Shown one piece after another: positions 54,198 to 62,728 of a stretch of DNA of 64,000 nucleotides (within the stretch, counting starts at the first letter, position 1; every line of letters starts with the position of its first letter). A model generated the notes under the pieces. The model searched no databases, was not told the origin of the DNA, and was given only the letters and a program-made list of their open reading frames with translations. Location: NCBI RefSeq assembly GCF_003931855.1, contig NZ_CP034248.1:2914001-2978000 (forward strand). The letters run 5' to 3'. This DNA is from Paenibacillus lentus. GTDB taxonomy: Bacteria; Bacillota; Bacilli; Paenibacillales; Paenibacillaceae. The position numbers and the translations under genes were made by a program.

Positions 54198-54968
54198 ATG
54201 AAAATGGTGTATGTAAGTGACGTCGGGCGTGTGCGCCCTGTGAATGAGGATAGCGCCCGGGTATCCCGCCTGGAGCAAGGCTATACGTTAGGTATTGTCG
54301 CTGATGGCATGGGCGGTCACCAGGCTGGGGACACGGCCAGCCAATTGGCGGTAGAGACGATAATTCAGGATATCGATTCACTGGCCCCGGGCCTGTCTTT
54401 ACAGGCATGCGCCGAAGCGCTGAAAAATGCGATTTTACATGCCAATGAAGTTATTTTTCGCAAAGCCTCGGAGCATGATGAATACCACAACATGGGAACG
54501 ACCGTCGTCGCCGTGCTTCTTAGCGGTCAGGAAGGAGTCGTCGGGCATATTGGCGATAGCCGAGCATATCAGTACCGCCAGGAAGATCTGACCTTGCTGA
54601 CGGAGGATCACTCGCTAGTGAATGAGCTTGTGAAGAGCAAGCAGATTAGCGAGGAGGAAGCTAGCGTCCATCCGCGGCGCAACGTGCTGACCAGAGCGCT
54701 GGGTACGGATTCGAAGGTGGAGGTCGATTTAGACCACATCATTTTAGAATCCGGGGATATTTTACTGCTCTGCAGCGACGGACTCAGTAACTATGTATCA
54801 ACGGAACAAATGACCCTCACGCTGGGATTGAACGATCTCTCCTTAGAGGATCGGGCTAACCGCCTGCTTCAGCTTGCCTTGGATGCAGGAGGCGATGACA
54901 ATATTACCGTCGCCCTGCTTGAACATCAAGAAGCAGCTGGGTCAAGCATAAAGGAGTGGAATTCATGA
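54198..54968 (+). CDS. prpC: PP2C-type Ser/Thr phosphatase (PrpC/Stp)
   Basis: 256 residues. It dephosphorylates PrkC and its substrates. PPM metal and catalytic motifs: VGRVRPVNEDSARV, GIVADGMGGHQAGDTASQLA (with the Asp-Gly-Met-Gly-Gly core), GHIGDSRAYQYR, LLLCSDGLSNY and GGDDNITVALL. prkC begins before the prpC stop, so the kinase-phosphatase pair is coupled. Confidence 0.94.
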   Translation: MKMVYVSDVGRVRPVNEDSARVSRLEQGYTLGIVADGMGGHQAGDTASQLAVETIIQDIDSLAPGLSLQACAEALKNAILHANEVIFRKASEHDEYHNMGTTVVAVLLSGQEGVVGHIGDSRAYQYRQEDLTLLTEDHSLVNELVKSKQISEEEASVHPRRNVLTRALGTDSKVEVDLDHIILESGDILLLCSDGLSNYVSTEQMTLTLGLNDLSLEDRANRLLQLALDAGGDDNITVALLEHQEAAGSSIKEWNS

Positions 54969-57139
54969 TCGGACACGAATTGGGCGGTCGTTATCAAATT
55001 ATCGAGCGAATTGGCGGCGGGGGAATGGCGCTGGTCTATAGAGCGCAAGACATTCTTCTTAATCGCAATGTAGCGATTAAGGTGCTGCGTCAACAATTTG
55101 TGAACGACGAGGAATTTATACGCCGATTTCGGCGGGAAGCGCAGTCCGCTGCGTCTTTATCGCATCCCAACGTAGTGAGCGTCTACGATGTAGGACAGGA
55201 AGAGGATATTCATTTTATTGTCATGGAATATGTGGAAGGCCAAAATCTGAACGAAATCATTAAGGAGCGTGCACCGCTGCAGGTGGACGAGGCCGTTCGC
55301 ATTGCCTCGCAAATCGCGGATGCTCTGGATCATGCCCATCATAATCAAATCATTCATCGCGATATTAAACCTCATAACATATTAATCGGCCGAAATGGCC
55401 GGGTAAAGGTAACCGATTTCGGCATTGCCCGTGCAGTCACGTCTACTACGATTACGCAGACTGGCTCTGTCGTAGGCTCGGTGCATTATTTTTCGCCGGA
55501 GCATGCGAAAGGGGTAGCCACAGGGGAGAAATCGGATTTATACTCGCTGGGTATTGTGCTGTACCAAATGCTGACAGGTCAGCTTCCGTTCCTGGGAGAG
55601 AGCCCGATCAGCGTTGCTTTGAAGCATTTGCAGGAGCATTTCGAGGAGCCGCGCTCCGTCAATTCGATGATTCCGCAGAGTGTCGAGAACATTATTCTGA
55701 AGTCGATGCGCAAAAATCCCGGGGAACGCTATCAATCTGCACAGGAAATGCTGCTTGATTTAGAGACATGTCTGCTGCCTGAAAGGCGGACAGAGTCCAA
55801 GCTTTTGTTCATGGACGATGACGATGAGGACAGCACCCGAATCATTCCAGCAATTAAACCTCAAATGATCTCGAATACTAGAAGCGGCTCCAAGCTAACG
55901 AGAGATTCACAGCCGGATGAAGAAAGAGCTGAGCCGAAGAAGGCGAGTTTCTGGTCCAAGCCTGTGCTTTGGGTAAGTCTGACCGTATTGCTGCTCCTAG
56001 CGATGGGGGGAGTCGTATGGTATGTAAACAAAACCTTCACCTTACCTGAGGTTACGGTTCCAAACGTCATAAATATGAATGAGACGGACGCCGTTAGAAC
56101 GCTGCAGGAAAAAGGCCTGGAGGTCGGTATCGTAAAACAATTGTATAAAGAAGGCTTCGATGAAGGAATTGTTCATCAACAGAGCAGGCCGGAAGGCGCA
56201 GTGGTCAAGGAAGGCGCAATTATAGATTTAACGGTAAGCATAGCCAAGCCGCTGGAGAAGATGCGATCCTTAACCGGAAAAACCTACGAGGAAGCTGTAG
56301 CCGAGCTCGTTCAGGCTGGGGTAGATGAGGATCGGATTAGTAAAACCGAGGATTTCAGTGAGGAAGTAGAGACAGGCAAAGTCATGGGCCAAAGTCCGGA
56401 TGCCGGTTCGGACTATGATCCGGCTACGGTAAGCATTACTCTTAAAGTGAGTAAAGGCAAGAAGGAATTTCCTATGGAGAATTTGGTCGGAATGAGTCAG
56501 GAAGATGCGGAAGCCAAAATCAAGGAGCTGGGGCTGAAGCTGGCTAAGGATGGCATCAAGACGGAGCCTAGCTTTGAAACTGAAGCTGGCTTAGTTATCG
56601 GACAATGGCCCTATGCGCCTAATAGCTTGGCAACTCCGGGAACCGAGATGGTGTTAACGGTGAGCTCCGGCTATCCGCCGGAAGCTATTAAGTATACGTT
56701 TGAAGTACCGGCAGCCCCGGTTGAAGAAGGCAAGAACAGCAAGATTCGAATCGTATACGGAGACGCTCGCGGGGATAATAAAGAATGGGGTACAGAAACG
56801 ATTAATACGACCCGCACATTCTCCGTAGACTTGGTCTTGGCGCCTAATAAAAACGGTGCAGTCTCCGTCATCCGGGATGGCGAGCTGTTTGACACCTATC
56901 TGGTCTCATATATTGATGCCAAGCAGGGGACGGTTCCCGTTCCTCAGCTGCCAGGCAGCCAATATGATGAGAACTCTTATGATCACTGGGACGAGGAAGA
57001 GATAGAGAACCCGGAGACGGGACGGATTGATCAAGGAGCTGTAGCTCAAGTCGTTAAGGACAATAAAAATAAAAATAACGGCAATGGCAAAGGAAATGGA
57101 AAAGGTAAAGGAAATAAGGTACGGAACAGCAATAACTAG
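54965..57139 (+). CDS. prkC: PASTA-domain Ser/Thr protein kinase PrkC
   Basis: 724 residues from the ATG at 54965 (AAGGAG eight bases upstream). Cytosolic Hanks kinase: GGGGMALVYRAQD, VAIKVLRQQF (catalytic Lys), IHRDIKPHNILI, VTDFGIARAV, and the activation loop TSTTITQTGSVVGSVHYFSPE with the Thr residues typically phosphorylated. One membrane helix near 340 (VLWVSLTVLLLLAMGGVVWY) is followed by three PASTA repeats (PNVINMNETDAVRTLQEKGL; LTGKTYEEAVAELVQAGV; NLVGMSQEDAEAKIKELGL) that bind muropeptides. A further beta-rich domain follows, with a lysine/asparagine/glycine-rich tail. Confidence 0.94.
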   Translation: MIGHELGGRYQIIERIGGGGMALVYRAQDILLNRNVAIKVLRQQFVNDEEFIRRFRREAQSAASLSHPNVVSVYDVGQEEDIHFIVMEYVEGQNLNEIIKERAPLQVDEAVRIASQIADALDHAHHNQIIHRDIKPHNILIGRNGRVKVTDFGIARAVTSTTITQTGSVVGSVHYFSPEHAKGVATGEKSDLYSLGIVLYQMLTGQLPFLGESPISVALKHLQEHFEEPRSVNSMIPQSVENIILKSMRKNPGERYQSAQEMLLDLETCLLPERRTESKLLFMDDDDEDSTRIIPAIKPQMISNTRSGSKLTRDSQPDEERAEPKKASFWSKPVLWVSLTVLLLLAMGGVVWYVNKTFTLPEVTVPNVINMNETDAVRTLQEKGLEVGIVKQLYKEGFDEGIVHQQSRPEGAVVKEGAIIDLTVSIAKPLEKMRSLTGKTYEEAVAELVQAGVDEDRISKTEDFSEEVETGKVMGQSPDAGSDYDPATVSITLKVSKGKKEFPMENLVGMSQEDAEAKIKELGLKLAKDGIKTEPSFETEAGLVIGQWPYAPNSLATPGTEMVLTVSSGYPPEAIKYTFEVPAAPVEEGKNSKIRIVYGDARGDNKEWGTETINTTRTFSVDLVLAPNKNGAVSVIRDGELFDTYLVSYIDAKQGTVPVPQLPGSQYDENSYDHWDEEEIENPETGRIDQGAVAQVVKDNKNKNNGNGKGNGKGKGNKVRNSNN

Positions 57140-57184
57140 GTACTAGGGAATAGCTAGAAAGAAAACGAAAGTGAGGCCGGCAGT

Positions 57185-58093
57185 ATGCCTGAAGGTTTAA
57201 TTGTTAAGGCATTAAGCGGATACTACTATGTGAAGCCCCAAGCCTCGGCGGAGGAGAATACCCTCCAATGCCGAGGCCGCGGCATTTTCAAGAAGAAAGG
57301 CATAACTCCCCTTGTAGGCGACCGTGTCCTGTATACGCCAACCGAGAATGGGGAGGGCACAGTGGACGAGATCTTGCCACGAGACACAGAGCTCATTCGT
57401 CCGCCGATTGCGAATGCCACTCATGCGGTTTTGCTCTTCTCGGTAAGGGAGCCGGATTTGAATCTTCCACTTCTGGACAAGTTCCTGGTACATATCGAGC
57501 ATGCGGGACTTCACCCGCTCATTTGTCTGACGAAGGAAGATTTGCTGGACGAGGGAGTAAACGGAGCAGAGCGTGATTTGACGAGTCAAGTGGGCGAGCT
57601 GTATGAGAAGGTAGGCTACAAGGTCATCGTGACGAGCTCCTTGACGGGAATCGGGACGGATGAGGTAAAGGAGTGGCTTGCTGGAAAAATCAGCGTGTTT
57701 GCTGGGCAATCAGGTGTAGGTAAATCATCCTTGTTGAATGCTATGCTTCCAGGACTATCTTTAGAAACAAGCGAAATCAGCCTAAAGCTAGGTCGCGGGC
57801 GTCATACCACGCGCCATGTCGAGTTAATTGAGCTTGGTAATGGAGGTTATGTTGCAGATACTCCCGGCTTCAGCCAGCTGGATTTCCTGGAGCTTGGCGT
57901 AGAAGAACTCTCCTCTTGTTTTATTGAGTTCCGTGATTATGCGGAGCGGTGTAAATTTCGGGGCTGCAGCCATTTGCATGAACCGGGATGCCAGATCAGA
58001 GCCGCCGTAGAGGCAGGCGATATTGTCGCTAGCCGCTACAAGCATTACATGCAATTCTATGAGGAAATGAAAGAAAAAAAACGGAGGTACTAA
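57185..58093 (+). CDS. rsgA: Ribosome small-subunit-dependent GTPase RsgA (CpgA)
   Basis: 302 residues; circularly permuted GTPase for 30S maturation. The OB domain includes RGRGIFKKKGITPLVGDRVLY, shown here as GRGIFKKKGITPLVGDRV. The order G4 (TKEDLLD), G1 (FAGQSGVGKSSLLNAM), G3 (VADTPGFSQL) is the RsgA permutation. The C-terminal zinc finger is CKFRGCSHLHEPGCQIRAAV with Cys and His ligands. It is in the prpC-prkC-cpgA order of B. subtilis; rpe starts 4 bp after it. Confidence 0.95.
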   Translation: MPEGLIVKALSGYYYVKPQASAEENTLQCRGRGIFKKKGITPLVGDRVLYTPTENGEGTVDEILPRDTELIRPPIANATHAVLLFSVREPDLNLPLLDKFLVHIEHAGLHPLICLTKEDLLDEGVNGAERDLTSQVGELYEKVGYKVIVTSSLTGIGTDEVKEWLAGKISVFAGQSGVGKSSLLNAMLPGLSLETSEISLKLGRGRHTTRHVELIELGNGGYVADTPGFSQLDFLELGVEELSSCFIEFRDYAERCKFRGCSHLHEPGCQIRAAVEAGDIVASRYKHYMQFYEEMKEKKRRY

Positions 58094-58097
58094 CTTC

Positions 58098-58760
58098 ATG
58101 ACGAAAATCAACATAGCACCGTCTATTTTGTCTGCAGATTTTGGGAAATTGGCTCTGGAAGTCGCTGAGGTAGAGCGAAGCGGCGCTGACTGGCTCCATG
58201 TCGACGTAATGGACGGACATTTTGTACCCAATATAACGTTTGGTCCGCTAGTACTGGAAGCCGTAGCTCCTCATACGAAACTGTTGCTGGACGTACATTT
58301 GATGATCGAGCATCCGGAGCGGTATATTGCCGCTTTTGCGAAGGCCGGGGCGAATTTGATCACCGTACATGCTGAAGCCTGCGTACATCTGCACAGCGTC
58401 ATCCAGCAAATTAAGAAGCTGGGTGTGAAAGCTGGTGTGGCGATTAATCCAGCTACGCCAGCGCTGGCAGTTCGTGAAGTTATTGAGGATCTCGATCTCG
58501 TTCTTGTGATGACGGTGAATCCAGGGTTTGGGGGACAAGCATTTATACCGGGGACACTTCGCAAAATATCGCAGATCGCTGAGTGGAGAGAGCAGCTGGG
58601 ATTAACGGGGCTGCATATTGAAGTAGATGGAGGAATTACCGCCGCTACGGCTCCACTCGTTGTAGAGGCCGGAGCGGACGTGCTTGTCGCTGGAAGTGCC
58701 GTGTTTGGCCGAGAGGATCGGGCTGAAGCGATAGCGGAAATTCGTGATAGTTTGAAGTAA
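58098..58760 (+). CDS. rpe: Ribulose-phosphate 3-epimerase
   Basis: 220 residues; interconverts ribulose-5-P and xylulose-5-P. TIM-barrel metal and catalytic motifs: IAPSILSADFGKL, LHVDVMDGHFVPNITFG, LDVHLMIEHPERYI, VMTVNPGFGGQAFIP and IEVDGGITAAT. Starts 4 bp after rsgA and ends before its own terminator. Functionally next to gnd in the pathway, although far from it here. Confidence 0.95.
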   Translation: MTKINIAPSILSADFGKLALEVAEVERSGADWLHVDVMDGHFVPNITFGPLVLEAVAPHTKLLLDVHLMIEHPERYIAAFAKAGANLITVHAEACVHLHSVIQQIKKLGVKAGVAINPATPALAVREVIEDLDLVLVMTVNPGFGGQAFIPGTLRKISQIAEWREQLGLTGLHIEVDGGITAATAPLVVEAGADVLVAGSAVFGREDRAEAIAEIRDSLK

Positions 58761-58820
58761 ACTGTTGCTAGCGAATCATCTTGTCAGGTTGGTATAGGGA
58801 TGGGCTGTTTCGCATACAAT

Positions 58821-58858
58821 GGGTTACATGAGCAGGGTTCTCATGTAGCCTTTTTTTG
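58821..58858 (+). terminator. Terminator after rpe
   Basis: GGTTACATGAG / CTCATGTAGCC stem with a seven-base loop and seven T; one G-U pair. Confidence 0.85.
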
Positions 58859-58934
58859 TGTCCTTAATACACGGGAAGCAGACTTGGAACATAGACTACA
58901 GGTGAAGGCATGAGAATGATGGGGAGGGTGAAGG

Positions 58935-59015
58935 ATGAAATTTTATACATTCAAGCTGCCTAAGTTTTTGGGTGGATTCGTCAAAGCGGTATTGAACACA
59001 TTTCAGAAAAATTAG
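58935..59015 (+). CDS. spoVM: Stage V sporulation protein SpoVM
   Basis: A 26-residue amphipathic peptide that recognises positive membrane curvature of the forespore and anchors SpoIVA in the spore coat basement layer. It reads MKFYTFKLPKFLGG then FVKAVLNTFQKN, which matches SpoVM closely and contains the Pro9 equivalent. GGGAGGGTGAAGG lies directly before the ATG. It sits between rpe and rpmB as in B. subtilis. It is too short to be detected by size-filtered gene calling. It strongly implies an endospore former. Confidence 0.93.
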   Translation: MKFYTFKLPKFLGGFVKAVLNTFQKN

Positions 59016-59146
59016 GGGAGGGACTTCGTCCCGAAGGCTAATGCGGGAAGGACGCGGCCAAATCCGCTGATCGTGGGCGTTTCTTGCTAGGCAGAGCAGG
59101 CAGTGGGACAAAAGACAATTTCGACGTACCTCTTCTACGGAGCCAG

Positions 59147-59168
59147 ACCGCGTTTGGCGGTAGTTTTT
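59147..59168 (+). terminator. Possible terminator after spoVM
   Basis: ACCGC GTTTG GCGGT hairpin followed by AGTTTTT. Small but well placed, 130 bp after the spoVM stop. Confidence 0.45.
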
Positions 59169-59223
59169 CTTGCGATTATAGAATGATTCAACTGTGCTGA
59201 GGGTTTATTAATTCTATAATCCA

Positions 59224-59258
59224 CAAAAAAAGCACCTCGAATGACAAGGTGCTTTTTG
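59224..59258 (-). terminator. Terminator of rpmB
   Basis: Minus strand: AAAAAGCACCT / AGGTGCTTTTTTT stem with a TGTCATTCG loop and a U run. Confidence 0.85.
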
Positions 59259-59279
59259 CTTATATACTTATTACAACCC

Positions 59280-59468
59280 CTACGCGCGGGTTACTTTACC
59301 GGATTTCAAAGCCCGTGTGCTAACGTATACGCGTTTTGGTTTCCCGTCTACAAGAATACGGACTTTTTGTACGTTTACGCCCCAAGTACGCTTATTGTGA
59401 TTGTTGGCGTGGGATACATTGTTGCCCGTGCTTGGGCTCTTGCCTGTCACATAACATTTGCGAGACAT
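59280..59468 (-). CDS. rpmB: 50S ribosomal protein L28
   Basis: 62 residues, full length: [55 protein letters not shown] single Cys in the N-terminal motif means this copy lacks the four-Cys zinc site. Transcribed against its neighbours, divergent from yloU, as in B. subtilis. The ribosome site is AGGAGGTG. Confidence 0.96.
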   Translation of the reverse strand: MSRKCYVTGKSPSTGNNVSHANNHNKRTWGVNVQKVRILVDGKPKRVYVSTRALKSGKVTRA

Positions 59469-59658
59469 TGATTACACCTCCTAATAACAACCTCTTAAAA
59501 ACAACACTTATCTATAATATCACAGTAAAAAAAGCGGCGTCAACCAGTGACTTCACTTTATTTCTGGCTTCATTGCTCTTCTTTTATTTATTTCTCTTTC
59601 TTCTTATAGTACAATGTTGATTAGTCCATAATAATTTTAGGGAAGGGGAGAGTCGGAA

Positions 59659-60018
59659 ATGGCTATTGAACTGAATACGGAGTATGGGACAATACATATA
59701 TCCGATGAAGCTATAGCGGAAATTGCCGGATCTGCCGCCATGGAATGTTATGGATTGGTAGGTATGGCAAGTCGCAAACAATTCAAGGACGGCTTCGCCG
59801 AATGGATTGGGCGAGAGAACTTGGCCCGTGGTGTGGAAGTGAACCTGGAGAATAATCAATTGTCGATTCATCTTTATATTATAGTAAGTTATGGCACGAA
59901 AATTTCCGAGGTCGCACACAACATACAACAAAAAGTGAAATATGTACTAACCGAAGTCATTGGACTAGAAGTTGCGTATGTCAACATCTCGGTACAAGAC
60001 GTACGTGTATCAAGCTAG
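59659..60018 (+). CDS. yloU: Asp23/Gls24 family protein YloU
   Basis: 119 residues. Asp23 pattern: YGTIHISDEAIAEIAGSAAM, GVEVNLENNQLSIHLYIIVSYG, ISEVAHNIQQKVKYVLTEVIGL and VAYVNISVQDV. Second paralogue in the window (the other starts at 24502). It precedes fakA by 15 bp, as in B. subtilis yloU-yloV, and the two are commonly conserved together. The ribosome site is AAGGGGAG. Confidence 0.92.
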   Translation: MAIELNTEYGTIHISDEAIAEIAGSAAMECYGLVGMASRKQFKDGFAEWIGRENLARGVEVNLENNQLSIHLYIIVSYGTKISEVAHNIQQKVKYVLTEVIGLEVAYVNISVQDVRVSS

Positions 60019-60033
60019 GAAGGGGAATTTTCA

Positions 60034-61800
60034 TTGAGTAAGCGTTCTCTGAATGGAACAGATTTTGCCGCTATGGTACTAGCCGGGGCGGAGAGGCTTC
60101 ACCAGCATGCCGAGCATGTCAACGCCTTGAACGTGTTTCCGGTTCCCGATGGAGACACCGGAACGAACATGAATTTGACGATGACTGCAGGCGTAACTGA
60201 ACTGAAGAACAATGGTACTGGAGGCGTAGGCAGCCGGGCAGGCGTGCTATCCAAGGGATTGCTAATGGGCGCGCGCGGGAACTCGGGCGTTATTTTATCC
60301 CAGTTATTCCGCGGCTTTGCCCGCTATGCTGCTTCTTATGAAGAGCTGAATACCATCCATTTTGCTGCTGCGCTTCAGAGCGGAGTGGATACGGCTTATA
60401 AAGCTGTTGTTAAACCGGTAGAAGGCACGATCCTCACCGTCGCTAAGGAAGCGGCCAAGCATGCCGTATTCTATGCCAGACGGACGACGGATATTACAGA
60501 GCTGATGACGGAGGTGCTGGCTAAAGCCAAAGAGGCACTCGCTTATACTCCTGAACTGCTGCCTGTTTTGAAGCAGGTCGGTGTCGTAGATTCCGGTGGA
60601 CAGGGACTCGTATATATTTATGAAGGATTTTTGCAAATATTAACAAACGGAATCATACCAACGGCAGCACCTGAACAGGGACAAGCTGTATCTGTCACAT
60701 CATCGGCTCCCGCGGCGCCTCGAATTACGTCGAATGCTCCAATTTCCGCTCAGGCGAGATTGGAGACCGAGGACATCGAGTTTTTATATGATATGGAGTT
60801 TTTCATCAATCGAATGCTTGGTGAGGCTAAAGACACGCCATTTAATGAAGATCAGTTCCGAGAAGCGCTGTCGAAAAATGGAGATTCTATTATAGTTATT
60901 GCGGATGATGAAGTGATCAAGGTGCATGTGCATTCCAAAGCGCCAGGAGAGGTGCTGAATTTAGCTCTGAATTATGGCGAGATTACGCAAATTCAAATTT
61001 TGAATATGCGCGAACAGCATCGCGACCTGCTATCGGCGGGAATGGATGCAGCTCCGATGCCGGAATTGTTCGCCGATATACCGGCGGAGAGCTTGCGTCA
61101 GGCCGAACGTGCCGAGATGCCTGCAGATGAGTTGGCACCTTACGGTTTTATCGCTGTAGCATCAGGGCAAGGCATCTCCGATATTTTTACGAGCCTAGGG
61201 GTCGATGTCGTTTTGTCCGGGGGACAAACAATGAATCCGAGCACAGAGGATTTCGTGAAGGCGATTCATTCAATTTCGGCCCAGCATGTGTTTATTCTGC
61301 CGAATAATTCGAATATTGTACTTGCTGCCCAACAAGCGCGTGATCTGCTGGAGGGCGAGCGCGAGGTTACGGTCATTCCAAGCAAGAGTATCCCGCAGGG
61401 AATTGCAGCTGCATTCGCGTTCCAGGAAGAAGAAAGCGTTGGGTCGAACAGCGACAGCATGATGAATGCTGTGCTGCATGTGAAGACGGGGCAGGTTACT
61501 TATGCCGTGCGCGATACGGTGTTCGATGATCTGGAGATCACAGCCGGACATTACATCGGTATTGCCGACTCTAAAATCGTAGCAACGGAAGAGGGGCTGC
61601 TGGAGACGAGTCAGGCTCTGCTTGCTAGAATGCTGGAGGACGGCGACGAGATCGTAACGGTTCTTGTCGGGGAGGAAGCTGCACCCGAGATGACGAATGC
61701 ACTGGTTTCATGGATTCATGAGACTTATCCGGACGTTGAAGTGGAAACCCATAATGGCGGACAGCCGATATATTATTATTTATTCTCTGTAGAATCTTAG
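60034..61800 (+). CDS. fakA: Fatty acid kinase catalytic subunit FakA (YloV, DAK-type)
   Basis: 588 residues from TTG behind GAAGGGGA. Phosphorylates fatty acids bound to FakB so that they enter phospholipid synthesis. The N-terminal DhaL/DAK2 kinase domain has VFPVPDGDTGTNMNLTMT (ATP/metal Asp residues) and GARGNSGVILSQLFRG. The C-terminal DegV-like domain includes GISDIFTSLGVDVVLSGGQTMNPS, seen here as DIFTSLGVDVVLSGGQTMNP. The linker near 215-245 is Ala/Pro/Ser-rich. The DegV gene that follows probably encodes its FakB partner. Confidence 0.92.
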   Translation: MSKRSLNGTDFAAMVLAGAERLHQHAEHVNALNVFPVPDGDTGTNMNLTMTAGVTELKNNGTGGVGSRAGVLSKGLLMGARGNSGVILSQLFRGFARYAASYEELNTIHFAAALQSGVDTAYKAVVKPVEGTILTVAKEAAKHAVFYARRTTDITELMTEVLAKAKEALAYTPELLPVLKQVGVVDSGGQGLVYIYEGFLQILTNGIIPTAAPEQGQAVSVTSSAPAAPRITSNAPISAQARLETEDIEFLYDMEFFINRMLGEAKDTPFNEDQFREALSKNGDSIIVIADDEVIKVHVHSKAPGEVLNLALNYGEITQIQILNMREQHRDLLSAGMDAAPMPELFADIPAESLRQAERAEMPADELAPYGFIAVASGQGISDIFTSLGVDVVLSGGQTMNPSTEDFVKAIHSISAQHVFILPNNSNIVLAAQQARDLLEGEREVTVIPSKSIPQGIAAAFAFQEEESVGSNSDSMMNAVLHVKTGQVTYAVRDTVFDDLEITAGHYIGIADSKIVATEEGLLETSQALLARMLEDGDEIVTVLVGEEAAPEMTNALVSWIHETYPDVEVETHNGGQPIYYYLFSVES

Positions 61801-61844
61801 ATTTTGCCTAGGAATGGCAACAGAGTTGAAAGGATGGGGGACTC

Positions 61845-62714
61845 ATGAGCCAGGTTGTCATCGTTGCTGATAGTACGGCTGATGTGCCGAAATCTACGGC
61901 AGTGGAGTACGGCATTCAAATCGTACCGATGCGTCTTGCGTTTGGCGAGGAATCTTTTTTGGAAGGGATCGACATCACGGCGGAAGAGTTCTATGATAAG
62001 CTGACAAAGTCTCGTGAGCTGCCGAAGAGCTCCCAGACATCGCCGTCCCAGTATGCTGAGGTCTACCGTAATTTGCTGGAAGCCAATCCGGGCTCGCCGA
62101 TCGTATCCATTCATATTTCTTCCGGCATGAGCGGAACGTACCAGTCAGCTTTGCTGGCGAAGACGATGTTGGAGGAAGAGATGGCCACGGATCTGGACAT
62201 TACTGTCATCGACTCTCTGTGCGCTTCCTATGGTTTTGGCCTTCAAGTGGTTGAAGCCGCAAGGCTGGCGCGGAAGGGGGCTTCCGTAGAAGAGATTAAA
62301 TCAGAATTAGAACGCCTTGGCCGCAGCCGCAGGCTGTATTTCCTGGTTGATACGCTGGAGTACTTGCAGAAGGGCGGGCGGATTGGCAAGGCAGCAGCTA
62401 TTCTAGGCACGCTGCTGAACATTAAGCCGATTCTGTCTGTTGATCAAGAGGGCATTATCTACGCGGTGGATAAAGCGAGAGGCCGCAAGAAGGCTGTGTC
62501 GCGGGTCATTGAGCTGTTTGTGAACGATTTTGGTAATCACAAGGATTTGAATGTTGCGGTTTGCGACGCTGTGAATCCGGAGCTTGGGCAGGAGTTTGTT
62601 GCTTTGCTTTCCCAGCACTTTACACTGCACGAGGTGGTACGGACGAACATCGGTGCCGTCGTAGGCTCACATACCGGCCCGGGAGCGGTAGCTATTTTCG
62701 TATGGCCGGCTTGA
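61845..62714 (+). CDS. DegV family fatty-acid-binding protein (FakB-like)
   Basis: 289 residues. The two-lobed DegV fold shows VVIVADSTADVPKSTAVEYG, TSQTSPSQYAEVY-type PKSSQTSPSQ, the ligand-site SIHISSGMSGTYQSALLAK, the helix LVDTLEYLQKGGRIGKAAAI and GTLLNIKPILSVDQEG. It ends in GAVVGSHTGPGAVAIF, where the His contacts the phosphate. 44 bp after fakA, so a kinase-carrier pair is likely. The ribosome site is AAAGGATGGGG. Confidence 0.9.
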   Translation: MSQVVIVADSTADVPKSTAVEYGIQIVPMRLAFGEESFLEGIDITAEEFYDKLTKSRELPKSSQTSPSQYAEVYRNLLEANPGSPIVSIHISSGMSGTYQSALLAKTMLEEEMATDLDITVIDSLCASYGFGLQVVEAARLARKGASVEEIKSELERLGRSRRLYFLVDTLEYLQKGGRIGKAAAILGTLLNIKPILSVDQEGIIYAVDKARGRKKAVSRVIELFVNDFGNHKDLNVAVCDAVNPELGQEFVALLSQHFTLHEVVRTNIGAVVGSHTGPGAVAIFVWPA

Positions 62715-62728
62715 AGCGAGGGATTTGA

